Source of the DNA: Paragonimus skrjabini miyazakii
Taxonomy: Eukaryota > Platyhelminthes > Trematoda > Plagiorchiida > Troglotrematidae
DNA: 64,000 nt
Reading direction: 5' to 3'
Assembly: GCA_014338405.1 (NCBI GenBank)
Contig: JTDE01000287.1
Location: 184,446-248,445 of the forward strand
Shown here: positions 13,151 through 25,697 of the stretch, piece by piece
Layout: the number at the start of each line of letters is the position of its first letter
How positions within the stretch are numbered: the first letter of the stretch is position 1
Made by a program: the position numbers and the translations under genes
The notes under the pieces: generated by a model
Seen by the model: the letters and a program-made list of their open reading frames with translations, nothing else
What the model was told of the DNA's origin: nothing
Database searches by the model: none

Positions 13151-13317
13151 TCCCTGTTTGTCCTTATCTGTATGATGCATATAAATGGCATGTTTTACGT
13201 TTGCGATTGATGAGAGTAAATGAAATGTTAATATATCGCAATATATATCTTCTTTCTGCTCTGATAAAGTGTTTAAAGGGAACCTAGTGTTTAAAATGAC
13301 AGGCTTTATAGAAAACA

Positions 13318-14279
13318 ACAGTTTGTCCTCTGTTCTTTTCTGATTCGATGGTACCTATCCAAAATACAATAGGATTACCTAATTAAAATTGGGTTTACTC
13401 TGTCAAATTCGATTTAGTAGCACTAATGGAACAATATGCAACTTGCCAAATATTGCACATACTACGCAACCCCAGCTGGAAAAACCAAAAAGCCTCATAA
13501 TAACAATCAAGTTAACGTGATACTCACATGCGAATCATTCAGTGTCACTCAAACTACATCGGGACTACCAATAGAATGTTCATTATCAGCAAGTATTTAT
13601 GGATGATAAGGCATCCTCATTGATCACCCAGCTTAAAGGTACTATCTGTGAATACTCCACTGATTATGCGTGTACAATTAGTAAAGCAGACGGTTACAGT
13701 GAAAACCACTATTCACCTAGATATTATAAAAACTGTATTGTATACAGAACGACAGTGGTATGCAAACGACAGTGTCTTAGCTTTGCACATCAATTGTTAG
13801 CACTGAGAAAAATAACTTCATTAGGCGTTTCCGCTGTCGTGTCAAGTAGAGAATTAGCTTTGCGTGACGGTTCGTAAGTGTACAGAAATCTTAGTTGTCA
13901 GTAAGACATCTTTACCACGTGAAACAAGCTTTCCACTAGATGAACTTGAAAAGACAGGCTAGTAGTGGTATATTGCACGATCATTGTTCAAACTAATTTC
14001 GTTGCATCTTATCATAATAACTAAACACTACCTTGGGAGTGTTAGTGAATATATTCTTCTTTTCCTTATACCTGAACAGAACACTCTCCTTAAGTCACAA
14101 TTTTATGCTTATTTTGTCATTTCCATTTCTGCAGTATGTACTTGATAAGATGCACCGAAATCAGTTCGAACGAAGATTGTGAAATACACCACTGCTAACT
14201 TGCTTTTTCAAGTTCATTTCGGAGAAAGCTTGTTTCAGTTATTCTATCAGTAAGCCATTTATTACGATCAAATTTCGAG
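13318..14279. other. Spacer between two PLE copies
   Basis: I see no recognisable gene or repeat. A 92-codon open frame at 13599-13877 has no conserved motif. The segment separates two PLE remnants in the same orientation, so it may be part of an older element too decayed to read. Confidence 0.4.
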
Positions 14280-14306
14280 AAGCAAGGAGAAGAGGAAAGG
14301 TTACAG

Positions 14307-14609
14307 ATGGTGCTGCTCGTAGACGGATATCCTCGGAGGTTCGCTGATATTCACAGCCAGAAAAGGCTGACCAAGACTGTCGTGAGTACCCTCCCTAAGA
14401 ACCAAGTCTTTTTGAACCTATTTTTCAAAGGCGATCATAACACAATTGACGCAGGCCAAAAATTCCAGTCTGCCCTAACCCGTACATACCCTGCGGCAAA
14501 ATTGCAGTTGCTACTCCCAACTTGGAATGTCGCTCAGGTTATTCATATTCGTGACCTACCGAAATGTTGTTTCACATGTAATCTATCAGTTCACTTGTGG
14601 TTGCGGTGA
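14307..14609 (+). pseudogene. PLE reverse transcriptase thumb/linker fragment (copy 2)
   Basis: Residues 6-17 carry the DGYPRRFADIHS motif, residues 38-43 LFFKGD, and residues 54-66 ALTRTYPAAKLQL, all matching copies 1 and 3 in order and spacing. After about residue 75 the frame is wrong: the Cys-rich start of the GIY-YIG domain continues in the next frame (14527-14922). The listed end is therefore not a natural C-terminus. Confidence 0.8.
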
Positions 14610-14922
14610 AGTCTACATCGGCAGAACAGATCGGTGCCTACGACAAAGAATGGCTGAACATATGCCTAAGTGGTTGGTGCGCGTCATGACGCAACAGGCA
14701 ATAGCAACAGAGCGAGTGAGACTGAATCCGACTTCATCCATTGCAAAACACATCATTGAAACAGGTCACGTTGTTGACCCCACCAACTCGTTCCAAGTGT
14801 TGTTGCGAAATCGGAACCCGAAATTGCTTGCCTTCTTCGAGGCAGTGTTAATCAATACTCGCCGTCCGGTCCTACGTGTGCATAAAATGTTGACTCATGC
14901 AGTTTGTCTGCCCTGGAACTGA
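14527..14922 (+). pseudogene. PLE GIY-YIG endonuclease domain (copy 2)
   Basis: This 131-codon stretch encodes the C-terminal endonuclease of a Penelope-like element, which nicks target DNA for target-primed reverse transcription. It shows YQFTCGCGEVYIGRT at residues 20-34 (YIG at 30-32). The conserved Arg is in CLRQR (41) and EH is at 44-45. A His pair occurs in KHIIETGH (75, 81), and C24/C26 fit the Cys/His metal-binding pattern typical of PLEs. Glu105 in FFEAVLI is the expected catalytic Glu. The first 12-15 residues are probably not native, since the true upstream sequence is in another frame. The domain has no internal stop. Confidence 0.85.
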
Positions 14923-15119
14923 TAACAGTCCTTGTGTCATGCAAACCCAATCGTTGGTTGTTTTGATTGTTGTTGCTATCCGTATATCCTATATATTCTA
15001 ATGTTTTACATTCGTGACTGAAGAGAGTAAACGAGATGTTAACATCTTGCGATATGTCTTTTATCGTTAATGGATATCTCATATGGTTAACAAAATCGTA
15101 GGACAGATATAATAAAACG

Positions 15120-18100
15120 GGAGTGATCAAAGACCGACTTTTATTGTTAGCTACGTTCTAGACACAGATGAACCTATTCACATCAAATAACTAATGTTAT
15201 TTTTAATCAGCATATTTGCTCGCTCAAAGATCAGTCTGCAACCTTAGTTATAGAATACGACAATTGTACTAGTGACAAATCGTTGTTCAGTGGCGCATTC
15301 TAATGAATCCCCTATGACTCATCACGTTCAACAGCTCGATTTGATAAACATCTGATGAAAGCTAACCTAATGCCATGAAAAAATATTTGCTGTCAACAGT
15401 CGCCTCCTACAGACTCAACCGCGAAGATGGCTTGGTCTTCCAGTCAATTTTTACATTTTCCGTTTCATTACAGATTTACTTTTTTTGTTTATTGTTGATA
15501 CACATGTACGATGGATGAAAGTATATAAAACGTAATCGTCATAGTTTATGTCCTCTGACTGGTATTTAGATACAGTGAACCAGTCTGTGCACATTTTGTG
15601 TAGATTTTGTTTTTCGGGAATTTTGTTCTACCATTATTAATGTGTAGATTACCCACTTTTATATTGATATGAAGGATTAGCCACTAGAATTTTGAGAAGA
15701 AAGGAGGCTATTTGATTTAACACTTCAAGTTAAAAATGGGGGTGAAGTGATCACAGTGGATCGAACAATGTGTCGTTAACTATGATCGCTTAGACTTTTA
15801 CTATATCAAACCGCATACATTCCTTGATAACTTGTCATTTGTGATTGGTTATAACAGTTTACGTTCTAGTACAATACGAGAACATTCGTCGTTTGTTTAC
15901 AAAGTTGTTATTCTGATATAGAGAGGGCTCAACGTTGGCATGTATGTGATGACTCATGGAGTATGCGTTATTTTAAATACACTATTGTCACTGAAATGCT
16001 ACCGGATAAACGCACGGAATGATTTGGACTTTATGGAAGATGTTACCTTGACTGTATTGTGTCCTAGCCACTCTATCTAATCGCCAAATATTTTTGTTTC
16101 AGCTAACGGATCTGACAGAAAGGAAATGTGAAAATCCCTTTTTGTTTGGGCTAAACCAATAAGACTTTATTCTACAAGGCGGTGGAGTTTATATAAAGGA
16201 TCACTACTTCCGCGAACTCTGGAGCGACAGAAGACGCTTGCCTGTTAAGTTCGAAAAATATATGGGAAAGAAATTGTCCAAAAACTGGAGCAATTCAATA
16301 AGCTTGTGAACTGTTTCTTGGCTTACAGAACAGTATCTAGACATGACGTAAGAGATTGAAACGTTTCACTGTGAATGAGGCTAACCGTGTCCCTCACAAG
16401 AAAACATTTCAAAGCATTAAATAACTGCTGTAAAAATGTATCTTCTTTCTAGGTTATCAAAAACTGATGGTAATAACGTCAATTATATCACTACATAAGT
16501 GGTATTGTCTTCTTCGAGCGACGATATGTTGAGTCTGGATCAGTGCTGTTCAGTGAACGAAAGGAGCGATTTGTACACTCATGGCAGCTTAGCTCACTGT
16601 TGGTATGACCTACGTAAAATCCGCAATCTGGTTGTGTGATTGATTTGGGGAGGTTCGCTTTCAAACTTTAAGGCTGAACCGTTACATTTTGAGGCAAGAC
16701 AGACTGTCATCTCTTACGTCGGCACAATCGAAGCTCACTTGCTACGCTTTGTTGCAGAACCTCAATGGAGAATGGCTGTCCCTTCCCAGGAAGTTTCAAG
16801 AATCCGTATATCCAACTTACCGTCTTTGATGTCAAAACAGTGCTGTCTTTTATTTGCTGGCACATTCCTAAGGAGAATCTCTGAAACATGATTACGTGAC
16901 AGATGCACAAGGATGAGCGCTAATTTCCAAGAGTGGGCAACATATGCACATCCGTACGACGGCATAGTGACTCAAAGACGACGTCCTAAATTACCAAGGT
17001 ACATGCAATGTATGTCCGTTAGTCGAGTAAAGCAAGAAATCGCAAGCGAACCCTAAGAGAAAATTACATTAACATCCGAAGCTTTTGTGATGTCTTTAAG
17101 CTGACTCAGTATCAGATGACAGGTACCTTGAGAACCGGACATGTGTTGTCGTCTTTCAAACATTGCAGTTGCTGCGCTAATTTGCCAATAGTCAGATGAT
17201 AAGTTCATTATGTTGCTATCAACTTCCAAGCGACAATCATTTCGTTTTACATATTCCCGTTCGACGTCATATCTGGAGAAGAAAACTCGATCAACTGATA
17301 AAATTAAAAGACAATGACTTTCAGACAGATCAACTTGGGCATACGTGAGATCTCCAGAAAACTCTGGATGCTTCCCCACTTAATGATACTCCGATATGAC
17401 TTTTACTTATGGTAGTATCAGTTTTTCTGTGATTCGACGTTAACTTCAGATAACTCAAAGAGTTGCTGATAAATAATCAGAGAGGTACAAACTACACGAA
17501 TTGCACCAGAATTATCGGACAGAGAATGGAACCTAAAACGTTGGATTGACGTCCAAAAACTGTGAGGGGCATGACACTGACGAACTGAGTCGAGACATCC
17601 AACACTCACTCTGAACGGTTAGGACGTAGTTGTTTTCAACAAAATGAAAGCGTATGCTTTGCTCGGGCAACATGTGACCTGCTTATGGTTTCAGTGTGTT
17701 TTGGCTTCCATGGTGCTTAGAGTTGTCAGTCGACATCAGCTAACGGAACTGCTAACGTAAGCCCATTCACAGTGTTGGAACTCAAGCGGTATATTTCCAC
17801 GGTGTACCCAACCGCATTGAGCAAAATTCATTGAGTCTGAACCATTTTGGATTTAAACTGAGGAAACACTTTGTCAGTCTAAAAGACACAGGGATACTGT
17901 AAAGTTGAAATCTATCAAAACGTTGTTTTGCACCATTTCTAAAGACCAAGTGATACTTTAAAAACGAAGTATATGAGATGATAAACAGTCTTATAAGGGT
18001 GGAACTAAAGAAGAATGTCAATTTTATCGTGAACTGCAGCAGGAAGTGCATCAAAAGCCAAATTTCCACTTGGAACTAAAGTTGATCGAGAATTGTGTAA

Positions 18101-19755
18101 CGGATATACAAAGCTTAGTGTGAACTGAAACGCGTTACATCTATTCATGAATAACACCACGTTAGCCTTAACGAGGAGAACAAGTCTAATCCAGGCCGGG
18201 TTGGGACACGACATGATCAAAAAGAAATGAGAGTTTTTCGGTGATCTTACAGACAGTATTTGTGGCTGACAGATTTAATGTATAATGACAAATTTTGATG
18301 GCAGTGAAAATACCGACTCTTTTGCTCGGACAAAGAAACATTTCTATTGCCTTTCGTGCCACCATATTAGCAAACTTCGATTATTTCCAAACAAGACAAC
18401 GGCTCAATTTACACGCTATATAGTAAGACGGTTAGGAGGTTGTCATCAGTTTGCCAAACCTACACAGAGGCTAAGATGTGCAGGTCGATAGCTGAAGTGA
18501 CGCATATTTTGATGTTAGCAAGGGGAAATTTAAGTTACATAGCAAACAATCCCAACGATTAAGCTGTATTCCACTGATATGACGAATTACTAAAATGGAA
18601 TGGCCAGAACGCATCATTTCAATATTTCATGGATGTATGACGCTTGTACTAATTGCATGAATTTATAGCATTTGCTGTTCTTAGTCGTGTGTGTAATTTG
18701 TCTTATATAAGGATTGTGTAAACAAAGTTTAGCTCACTGACTCGTACAACGATTCATTAATATAATTCAAGAAACGGTTACTGTCACCTTCATTGTAAGA
18801 AATTTAGTGATCATTGATGGGGTAGCAGCATTATTTTGTTACGGGTTTTGTATTGTATACACCGAACCTGAGCTAAATCAGTGGAATTAACGTCACGCAG
18901 ATGAATACATGACTTGTTTCCTTAACTAAGTTTCGTCAATCTGTTCACTTCGTTCTAATTTCTGTAGTGAAAACAGATTGATAATATTGAGAGTTGTGTA
19001 TTTTTGGATGTACATATCAAAGATGAGCTTTGTGACAAGTTCACGAGCGACACTCCACTAGCTTCATACTTATTATGCGTACCGTGTTACTGTTTCAGAA
19101 AGCAAATTCGTTCACATGTCATCAGTCTTTAAAGCTGGTAGATCCTCCACAAGTTGAATGAGAGCTACCAAAAACTTTTACGGTTCATTGCCTTCTGCGG
19201 CATTTTTGATCAAACGTTTCCTCTCGACTATGTACATGATGACGCTTTAAATGACTGATCGTTCAACCCAATTGGTGTTTCATCTATCTGAAGGGATGCA
19301 TTAGAAAGATTGGTTAAAATGGAAGTTTCACCTATGGTTCTGATGAAAAAGACAGCAGAAAATTAGACCATGAAACTGCTTGGTCGTGTCAATAGCTGTC
19401 AGATTTTTTAATGGTTGCATTACGTGCTTCAATGAAACGTAGCACCGCAACGTGTTGTATCACATCCTTGTTCAAAGAACGTGTAGCTTGCAGTAAATGA
19501 CTACAAAGCGAAGTGAATTCTTGACGTATTTTTAATTTATTCTATTGTAATAATTTCCTTCTGAACTTTATTCTATTCTGACCCGTCAGTTTAAATCACA
19601 AGTCACTAGGATTTACGATGTTTAATAGTTTTCTGTATTACACTGAAACGTAATGTACTGCATTAAATCATCTTAGAGTAAAACAATACTGAGAGCCAAG
19701 CAGTATACAGATTTTATGGTTATTTTTACACAGTTAAACATTCCCCACTGACCAT
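15120..19755. other. No supportable gene; unannotated DNA
   Basis: I see no recognisable gene, RNA or repeat. Open minus-strand frames at 17053-17379 (108 codons), 17418-17609 and 17782-18069 are the longest, and none carries a motif I know. Several frames near 16.64-16.97 kb overlap on both strands, which argues against any one of them being real. Confidence 0.45.
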
Positions 19756-19759
19756 ATTT

Positions 19760-19980
19760 ATTTGTTACTGATGAGTAGTTGATCGTGATTGATTCCAGCT
19801 TCTGCATTCAGCCCGACTGTACATTCGGTAACTTTAGAAAGAATAGGACTTTTGCTCTCGGTACAGTTCGTCAGTAATGCATATATTTGTCACTGCTAGA
19901 ATTTGAATTCCGGCTACACTTTCATGTTAACTGTTACGTCATTGAACACATACTGGGTTCAGCCAAACTATGATAACTAA
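19760..19980 (-). mobile_element. Very degenerate HHR-SINE
   Basis: On the minus strand the blocks occur in order: the terminal ctactcatcag tail (19760s), a gctgaatgcagaagctgg 3' block, a ribozyme remnant (ttacTGACGAactgtaccgagagcaaaa), the catatatttgtcactg spacer equivalent, a B-box remnant ggaattcaaattc near 19910, and the head to about 19980. Order and spacing are kept, but identity is low and the ribozyme core has lost GAAA. Inactive fossil. Confidence 0.55.
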
Positions 19981-21305
19981 ACTTGAAAGTGATTGTACGG
20001 TCAAAGTAAACGAAAATGAAGGAATAGAAATTAAAAAATGTACATACTGAATATATATCTAAATAGGATTTTTCAAAATTTACCATATTCACGTTGGAAA
20101 ACTTGAACATTATTTTCTACACCAGTTCAAGCTATTTCATTAAATATGTCAGCTAATACTTTAGTCCTCAGTTAAATGCTCGAAGTGAGTCCGTCAGAAT
20201 CGGACATCAGTTGAGTGAGGTAAACCAAACCAAAGCAGATGATGGTTGTCTCTACATTTTCATTAACATACTTGTACTTCTGTGATGGAACAAATAAAAA
20301 CAAATGGTAAATAGCTTACGTGAGGGCTAAACACATGTCGATTCTGCAGATATATACTACGATATCAAAATGCAGGAAGCATCATTGTTTATTGCGTGTC
20401 AAGATTAAATACCGGTGGAGACTATGTTTGAATGATTTAAGACAACCACCTATCCCAAAGAATGTTTTCAAAACAGGCCGAAGTTATAACTGGAGTATTG
20501 TTTTGTAGAATAACTTATCTTACAATCTGAGGGTAAACATAGAAGTAGAATTCTTCGAATTAAAAATAAATCATTCCTGAGAGGATAGTGAAAGCAATCC
20601 TCCACCAAAAACAACTGCAGACAGAAACTAACTGTTGGAAACATACGTACTGTGCAGGATTCGTCAACCAAGAGACGAGCACTGTAGTACTAACAGTGGA
20701 TGTGATCCTCATACATGTTAGCATACGGTATAACGGATGTCCGGCAGTAAATGGCTTCACAAATCAAACGTTATTCACCGTTTTAGAAACGTCACAAAAT
20801 TGTAAAGGAACGTCAACTTTCGGTTTCAAAATCACAGCTCCTAACTCTTGAAGGAAGGGAGAAAAATCAGGGATATATCAGTCTTAAAAATTTACGAGAT
20901 GCGTTTAAACGTATCCGGCGGAGTTAACAGGCAGTAACCATGTCTTCTGTTGAGACGATCGACAAAACCTTTCATTGCTAGCAACCAAACGTGGCTACCG
21001 CTTCTTATGTAATAATGTAGCCGGTCAAAATGTGAACTTAGTGATGTTTTGACTAACACGGTTGACCCGTGACAACGTGTTGTGACGCTCACAGTCTATC
21101 CGTGGCAAGCGTGCACACCACTGACCAGTTTGAACAAAAGTAAACACTCAATTCTAATACTTTTTTGTGTGGTCATTTTACGAATTGTACGTGAATGCAA
21201 AAAACACGGTTAGTTGTAAGCAGTTTTCGATTTGTATCAACCATTACTTACTGCACCCTGTTCACTTTTGTAAATTAAATTGGGCGCGATTCCGTCAGAA
21301 AGAAA
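19981..21305. other. No supportable gene; unannotated DNA
   Basis: An 87-codon plus-strand frame (20588-20851) overlaps three minus-strand frames and shows no motif. Nothing else is recognisable. Confidence 0.4.
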
Positions 21306-21309
21306 CAAA

Positions 21310-21480
21310 ATGTACTGGAGGAGTTTGACTAACAATAAGATGGTTCTATGACTTAGTTCCATACAAACGGAATTTGCTCCCAACAGCCGGAGAGCTACGC
21401 CATAAGTTTACTATCTATTGTGCTTCAACCGGAAGTTTTAACTTATGATTCAAAGTCCTTCGTTTGTTACAACAACGTTT
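21310..21480 (+). mobile_element. Penelope-like RT fragment, plus strand
   Basis: Translation across 21317-21440 gives TGGV(stop)LTIRWFYDLVPYKRNLL followed by a helical stretch and LRLLQQRF. This follows the PLE pattern in which a T-W-x-G-x-Y motif precedes SFxPxxYKRxLV and an El..L..L helix; compare SFAPISYKRGLVPKLF in copy 1. One in-frame stop is present. It is short and the match is by pattern only, so alternative retroelement types cannot be excluded. Confidence 0.45.
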
Positions 21481-21520
21481 CAACGATTGACACAGTTAGG
21501 CTGTTTGGAACTTTATTTGA

Positions 21521-21712
21521 CTAGGTGCTGTCAAAAACTTGGCTTCCAAGCACACCAAGTTTAAGTTGTGTACAATTACCGTAATTGACAAATCGGCCCT
21601 CAAAACCTATTGACTGTCTCTCAAAGGGGGAAAATTTAAAAAAATGAGAACGTTGATAATCTACAGGAGATTTATTTTGACACCTGAAGTCCACATATCC
21701 CTCTCTCCTCAA
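21521..21712 (-). mobile_element. Possible PLE RT-linker fragment, minus strand
   Basis: The minus-strand frame reads EGYVDFRCQNKS, then HFFKFSPFERQS, then a CTQLKLGVL segment. Order and spacing resemble the NGYPxxFI, LPFKGD and AAKLxL blocks of the three clear PLE copies. It lies opposite in orientation to the RT fragment just upstream, giving a tail-to-tail pair. Similarity is modest, and a chance match is possible. Confidence 0.3.
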
Positions 21713-24700
21713 AATGACCGCAAGGCATAAACGTCAATTAGGTGAGTTGGGTTGAGTGTTTAGGTATGACAGTTGAGTCATGTTTACTTTGAGGTATACA
21801 GTACAGTGAGCTACATTGCCTGCTCACAAATATATAGATGGGAAGTGAACTCATGCTGGTGAACAGAACATTCACCAATGGCTGTCCTTAACAAAAAGCG
21901 AAGATCACGTTCCATGTTTCTCTTTAAAACAGAATAGCTGGAAAAAAAACTGAATGCGAAATCGGAAAATAATTAACTACATGATGACGGCAAAATCGAG
22001 GAAAATATCCAGAATAGTCGCAATGATTGATTGTGATCAGTCTAAAAGAGTGAAACTAAAATTAGATGCAAAACACCGTTATATTCGTCAATTTGTGAAT
22101 ATCGTCATAGAAACTCTGCCCGGATCATTCGAAGAAAAACTTACGGCACTGGAATAGTTTAAAATCTTTAGACCAAAAAGACACAGATATCCTGCATAAA
22201 CCTTGCACATACATTTTTCATACAATACTATCATCAGTAATCTAACACATCAGCTCGTGGAAATATTGTGACTGTAAGGAAAAGCTTGTGTAAGTTCAGT
22301 CGTAAAAGACAGTTTTGAATAACTGAAGTCTCTCAAAAACCTGATCAGCACATTCCAGCCCACACCTGAAACACAAACTGTAGTTAAACACATTTCATCC
22401 CACAAGGCAATTGAAGAAACCTTGACTTAAGGGTTATTCTAATCTGTCTGGTAACGAAAAGGATCCGAACAGTTTCACATTCTGCAAACAGTACGTAAAG
22501 TTACTTTATGTACTGTACTTAATTGAAGGATTGATCAGTTTTAAAGGGAGTCTAGTGAAACAATACGTTAGTAGTCGTTTTACTGGTTTTCACTGACAGA
22601 AAATTCTCCAGCTTCACTGAAACCAAATCGTTTTATGAACAATAAGTGGATAACATCATACATCTTTCCACGAGTGCACAATAAATAACGCATTTGTTTA
22701 CAGCTTTGATTTCAGCTTGTATCTAAACGTCAGCTTACGCTGGAACAGAAATGTTAGAAATCGGTTCCGTCTCTAAACTGTTTCTCGCTTCGGGGACTAG
22801 CTAAAAGAAACTATTCAGTAGACCCTGTTTGATAGATTCTACCCGATGTCACGCAGAAGACGTCTGGTTTGCGCCCTCTTCTCGATAACATAAGGACTAG
22901 GCGACAATGTCGAACTGTATTAATGATTTACTTGGTTTTATTCCATTCAAACGGAAGGGCAACTGACCATTACAATTCATTAGGAAAATTCCAGAATCAA
23001 CCCAGCAAAACTATTCTCCATTTACAGTTTTTAAAAAAGCAATTTTCGTGGCGTCGTTCAGGAACGGGGCTTTTATGAAACATCTGAGGCAACGACTTTT
23101 GAATTCATTACACGGCTGGATTCCACACACTATCACAAACACTAAAGCTACCCGTGCGAACGAATAAGGAAAAGCAGACCGGGAAAATCATATACTGAGT
23201 GATTTGTACAGTTTTAATTGGTCATTGTACGTTCTGTGCAATTGAATCAACTGACCTCTCTTTAATTAGATCATTGAAAATCTAATGGAATAGACCAGCC
23301 ATCCGAAGCAGAGCGTCAGACTTCTCAGTATCCCATTCCAAAAAAGCTTCCCACTGAAGAGCTAGCAAATGCATACTTTTCTTTCTAGGTGCTTCTAAAC
23401 AGTTCATGGTGGTTCAGTATGAATTGACTGCGAAGAGATTATGAGAAACGTCGAGTTGTATGTGAGTAGTTGTCACTGAGTTAATAATTTTTCACGGCGT
23501 CTATGTTTTATTTTGATCAAGCTGCTATTGTAGACATCTCTACAAGTCGTATGAAAAACCGCCACTTGTTTTGACAAAATAATGTAATGCCCGCTACGTT
23601 TGAACTTGACAAGCGGTCAGTGTCTCGGTGGATATCTAGTTTGGATTGGTCAATTGCTTAAACTTCGTTTGATCATTACCATCAGATCTGTGCTTATAAT
23701 GTTGTGAAGTTGAACAACAAGCCATTACATGAGAACCACTCGACCCTCAAGGTTACTTGTGCTCATCGATTGGAATAGTGAGCCAAGTCCGTGTTTTACT
23801 GGCCGATTACAGGAGCAAAACATGTGAAGTGAATTACTGAAGTGGCAAGTCGCTAGTGATTTTTGGTGGATAGTTCACGACGCGACAGTATTTTCTGTCG
23901 TTTGAGAACCCATGATATCATCCAAAAGTCTACAGCGAAAAGTCTTGTGAGACTGTTACAGCACTCTGACATTCAGATGATAATGATTAGTAATAAATAT
24001 TTCAAGTGTTTTATCCATGTCTGTCGTATGCAACAGCAGTAACTGATGTAACAGCCCCTGTGAAATATGCCTGAAACAGATATTCAAATTAGCCAATCTT
24101 AAGATTCCTTAGACCACACACCAATAGGAAGTGGAGTCTAATGTAAGGAAAACTTGAAGTTAGTGTGATCATTACGTTAGTTTAGACAAAAGAACGTTCC
24201 AGAGAAAAAATCTGTACTGTTTTTTGCTTTGCGCATATTTATCAAAGAAGCGACTTCATAGATTTTTTGAAATTGTTGAAATCACCATCTGGTGGGTTGA
24301 GAAACAAAGTGCCTTAAAGCAGAAGGTGAACATTGCGCCCATCAGTTAATCTAGTTTTAACCGCCCGTTCGTGTGTCAAGCAAACATAAGGTATGGACAA
24401 TTGGTTGCTTGCTTTGACGTTCGATAAACATTTTTAAATAAACTTTCATACATCTATGAACTCCACTCTGTCTTTCATAGTATGGCAACCTGATGGGGTT
24501 ATTACAAACAAGTGACTTGAGACCGACGCTTTTATTCGATACGTTCTTTTTGTTACGAAGTTTTGATTTTCGGTGTTGGTCTCTTGGGACTGTGTCACCA
24601 GGGATGGTCTAAGTGTTTGGAAATTCATGACTCATGGTGATAAGCTATGGGTCGACTTTGCATACAGAATCTGCAGAAGGCAAGCCAACAGTGATAGGAA

Positions 24701-25690
24701 CGGTAGACACATATTGCAGTTAATCAGATTTAATCAGTTTACGACATCTGTCAATGCATTACCATGGATTCCATACCGGATAGCATGGTTGACTACGGTT
24801 TGCAAACAGTATTATGCAATGGTGTGCTTAAGCATTCAATCACGTGAGGCATCTCCGTCATTGATGATCTTACACAGCCAATCAGCACCACAGTGTTATT
24901 GGCATATCTCAGTTGGCTGATGAACTCGTTAGTAGGTATAATCAAATATTTTACTGTCACATAGGGGACAGTGTAAACAGTATGACAAATGTTATGGAGG
25001 AGATAATACTAATCCGAGGATATTACCCAACTGTAGACAGACAGCGTTGTTAACTGTTTTCTGGAAATTTATAAATCCCTCAAACAGGTGGAAGGGCACT
25101 CATTTTGTGGATGGTATATGCGACTGGTTGCATCCAACTGCTCGTATATTGTGACTTTCTTATGACTGGACTCAACATTATCAATAATATTTAATTCAGA
25201 TGTAATTAAAAACTCCTTTTAAAAACAAACAACTTGATTGCTTACTCATGTTAACTTATCCTAACATATTAGCCACGTATCCATCTTTATGACTTACAGA
25301 ATAGTAGGAGAGGATATAGCAAAAAATATATTTCAGTGCATTTGAGGAACTCTATGTATTATATGATGTGACATGTGTCTGGATGACAATCAGAAATTCA
25401 CTCACCTTTTTAAAATCTTCAAAAACACCAGAGTACTTTGAGCGTTCGATATATCGATCAGATAGGAACTAGACATATTGGACAAGTATTGTTCATGAGC
25501 TGTTATACACCTGGACATAAGCATAGCGATGCGCTCGTCTCTGCACCGGAATGGCTATTGACAAATTCACTTGTGCTTCCTTCAGTCACATTACTGACTG
25601 ATCGTTCATTCATGTTACACATGTTATGAGGAAAAAACAAGGTCGAAGCAATGTAGCCTACGTGTTTGTACAAGTAAACAGCCGATAATT
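21713..25690. other. No supportable gene; unannotated DNA
   Basis: No gene or recognisable repeat could be supported. The 115-codon plus-strand frame at 24573-24920 is the longest; its translation has no motif known to me and its ATG has no supporting context. Confidence 0.4.
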
Positions 25691-25697
25691 TCCTCCT

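Larger units (their letters stand above)
12229..13317 (+). mobile_element. Penelope-like element copy 1, 5'-truncated and broken
   Basis: The translated sequence follows the C-terminal part of a Penelope-like reverse transcriptase and its endonuclease. In order: a LPFLDVLF motif near 12330, ADGTLQCSVHHEVTW near 12360, an SFAPISYKRGLVPKLF motif near 12420-12460, and LLANGYPDKFI near 12530. Then comes the PFKGD block near 12640, a QFTCSCD entry to GIY-YIG near 12805, and the C-terminal NRNPKL...GLPW block ending near 13110. It is dead: there is an in-frame stop before the YKR motif, a frameshift near 12490, a stop near 12930, deletion of the YIG segment, and Lys in place of the catalytic Glu of the C-terminal block. 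The 3' non-coding tail to about 13317 matches copy 2. Confidence 0.85.
14280..15119 (+). mobile_element. Penelope-like element copy 2, 5'-truncated, GIY-YIG domain intact
   Basis: This is the best-preserved PLE in the window. It enters in the RT thumb (EERLQMVLLVDGYPRRF, near 14297), continues through the LFFKGD block, shifts frame once near 14530-14560, then reads an uninterrupted GIY-YIG endonuclease to a natural stop at 14922. The 3' non-coding part to about 15119 shares blocks with copy 1 (gttttacattcgtgactga..., gagagtaaacgagatgttaa, and the ggacagatataataaaac end). The RT catalytic domain is missing, so it cannot move itself. Only one frameshift suggests it is younger than copy 1. Confidence 0.88.

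Noticed and set aside
17053..17609. Two successive minus-strand open frames as exons of one gene
   Set aside because: No consistent donor and acceptor pair joins them and neither has a recognisable motif.
20161..20230. Possible SINE head (gagtgaggtaaacc)
   Set aside because: A short chance-level match with no A-box, B-box or ribozyme in order.
24573..24920. 115-codon open frame as a gene
   Set aside because: No domain, no supporting splice or regulatory signal, and it overlaps a minus-strand frame.
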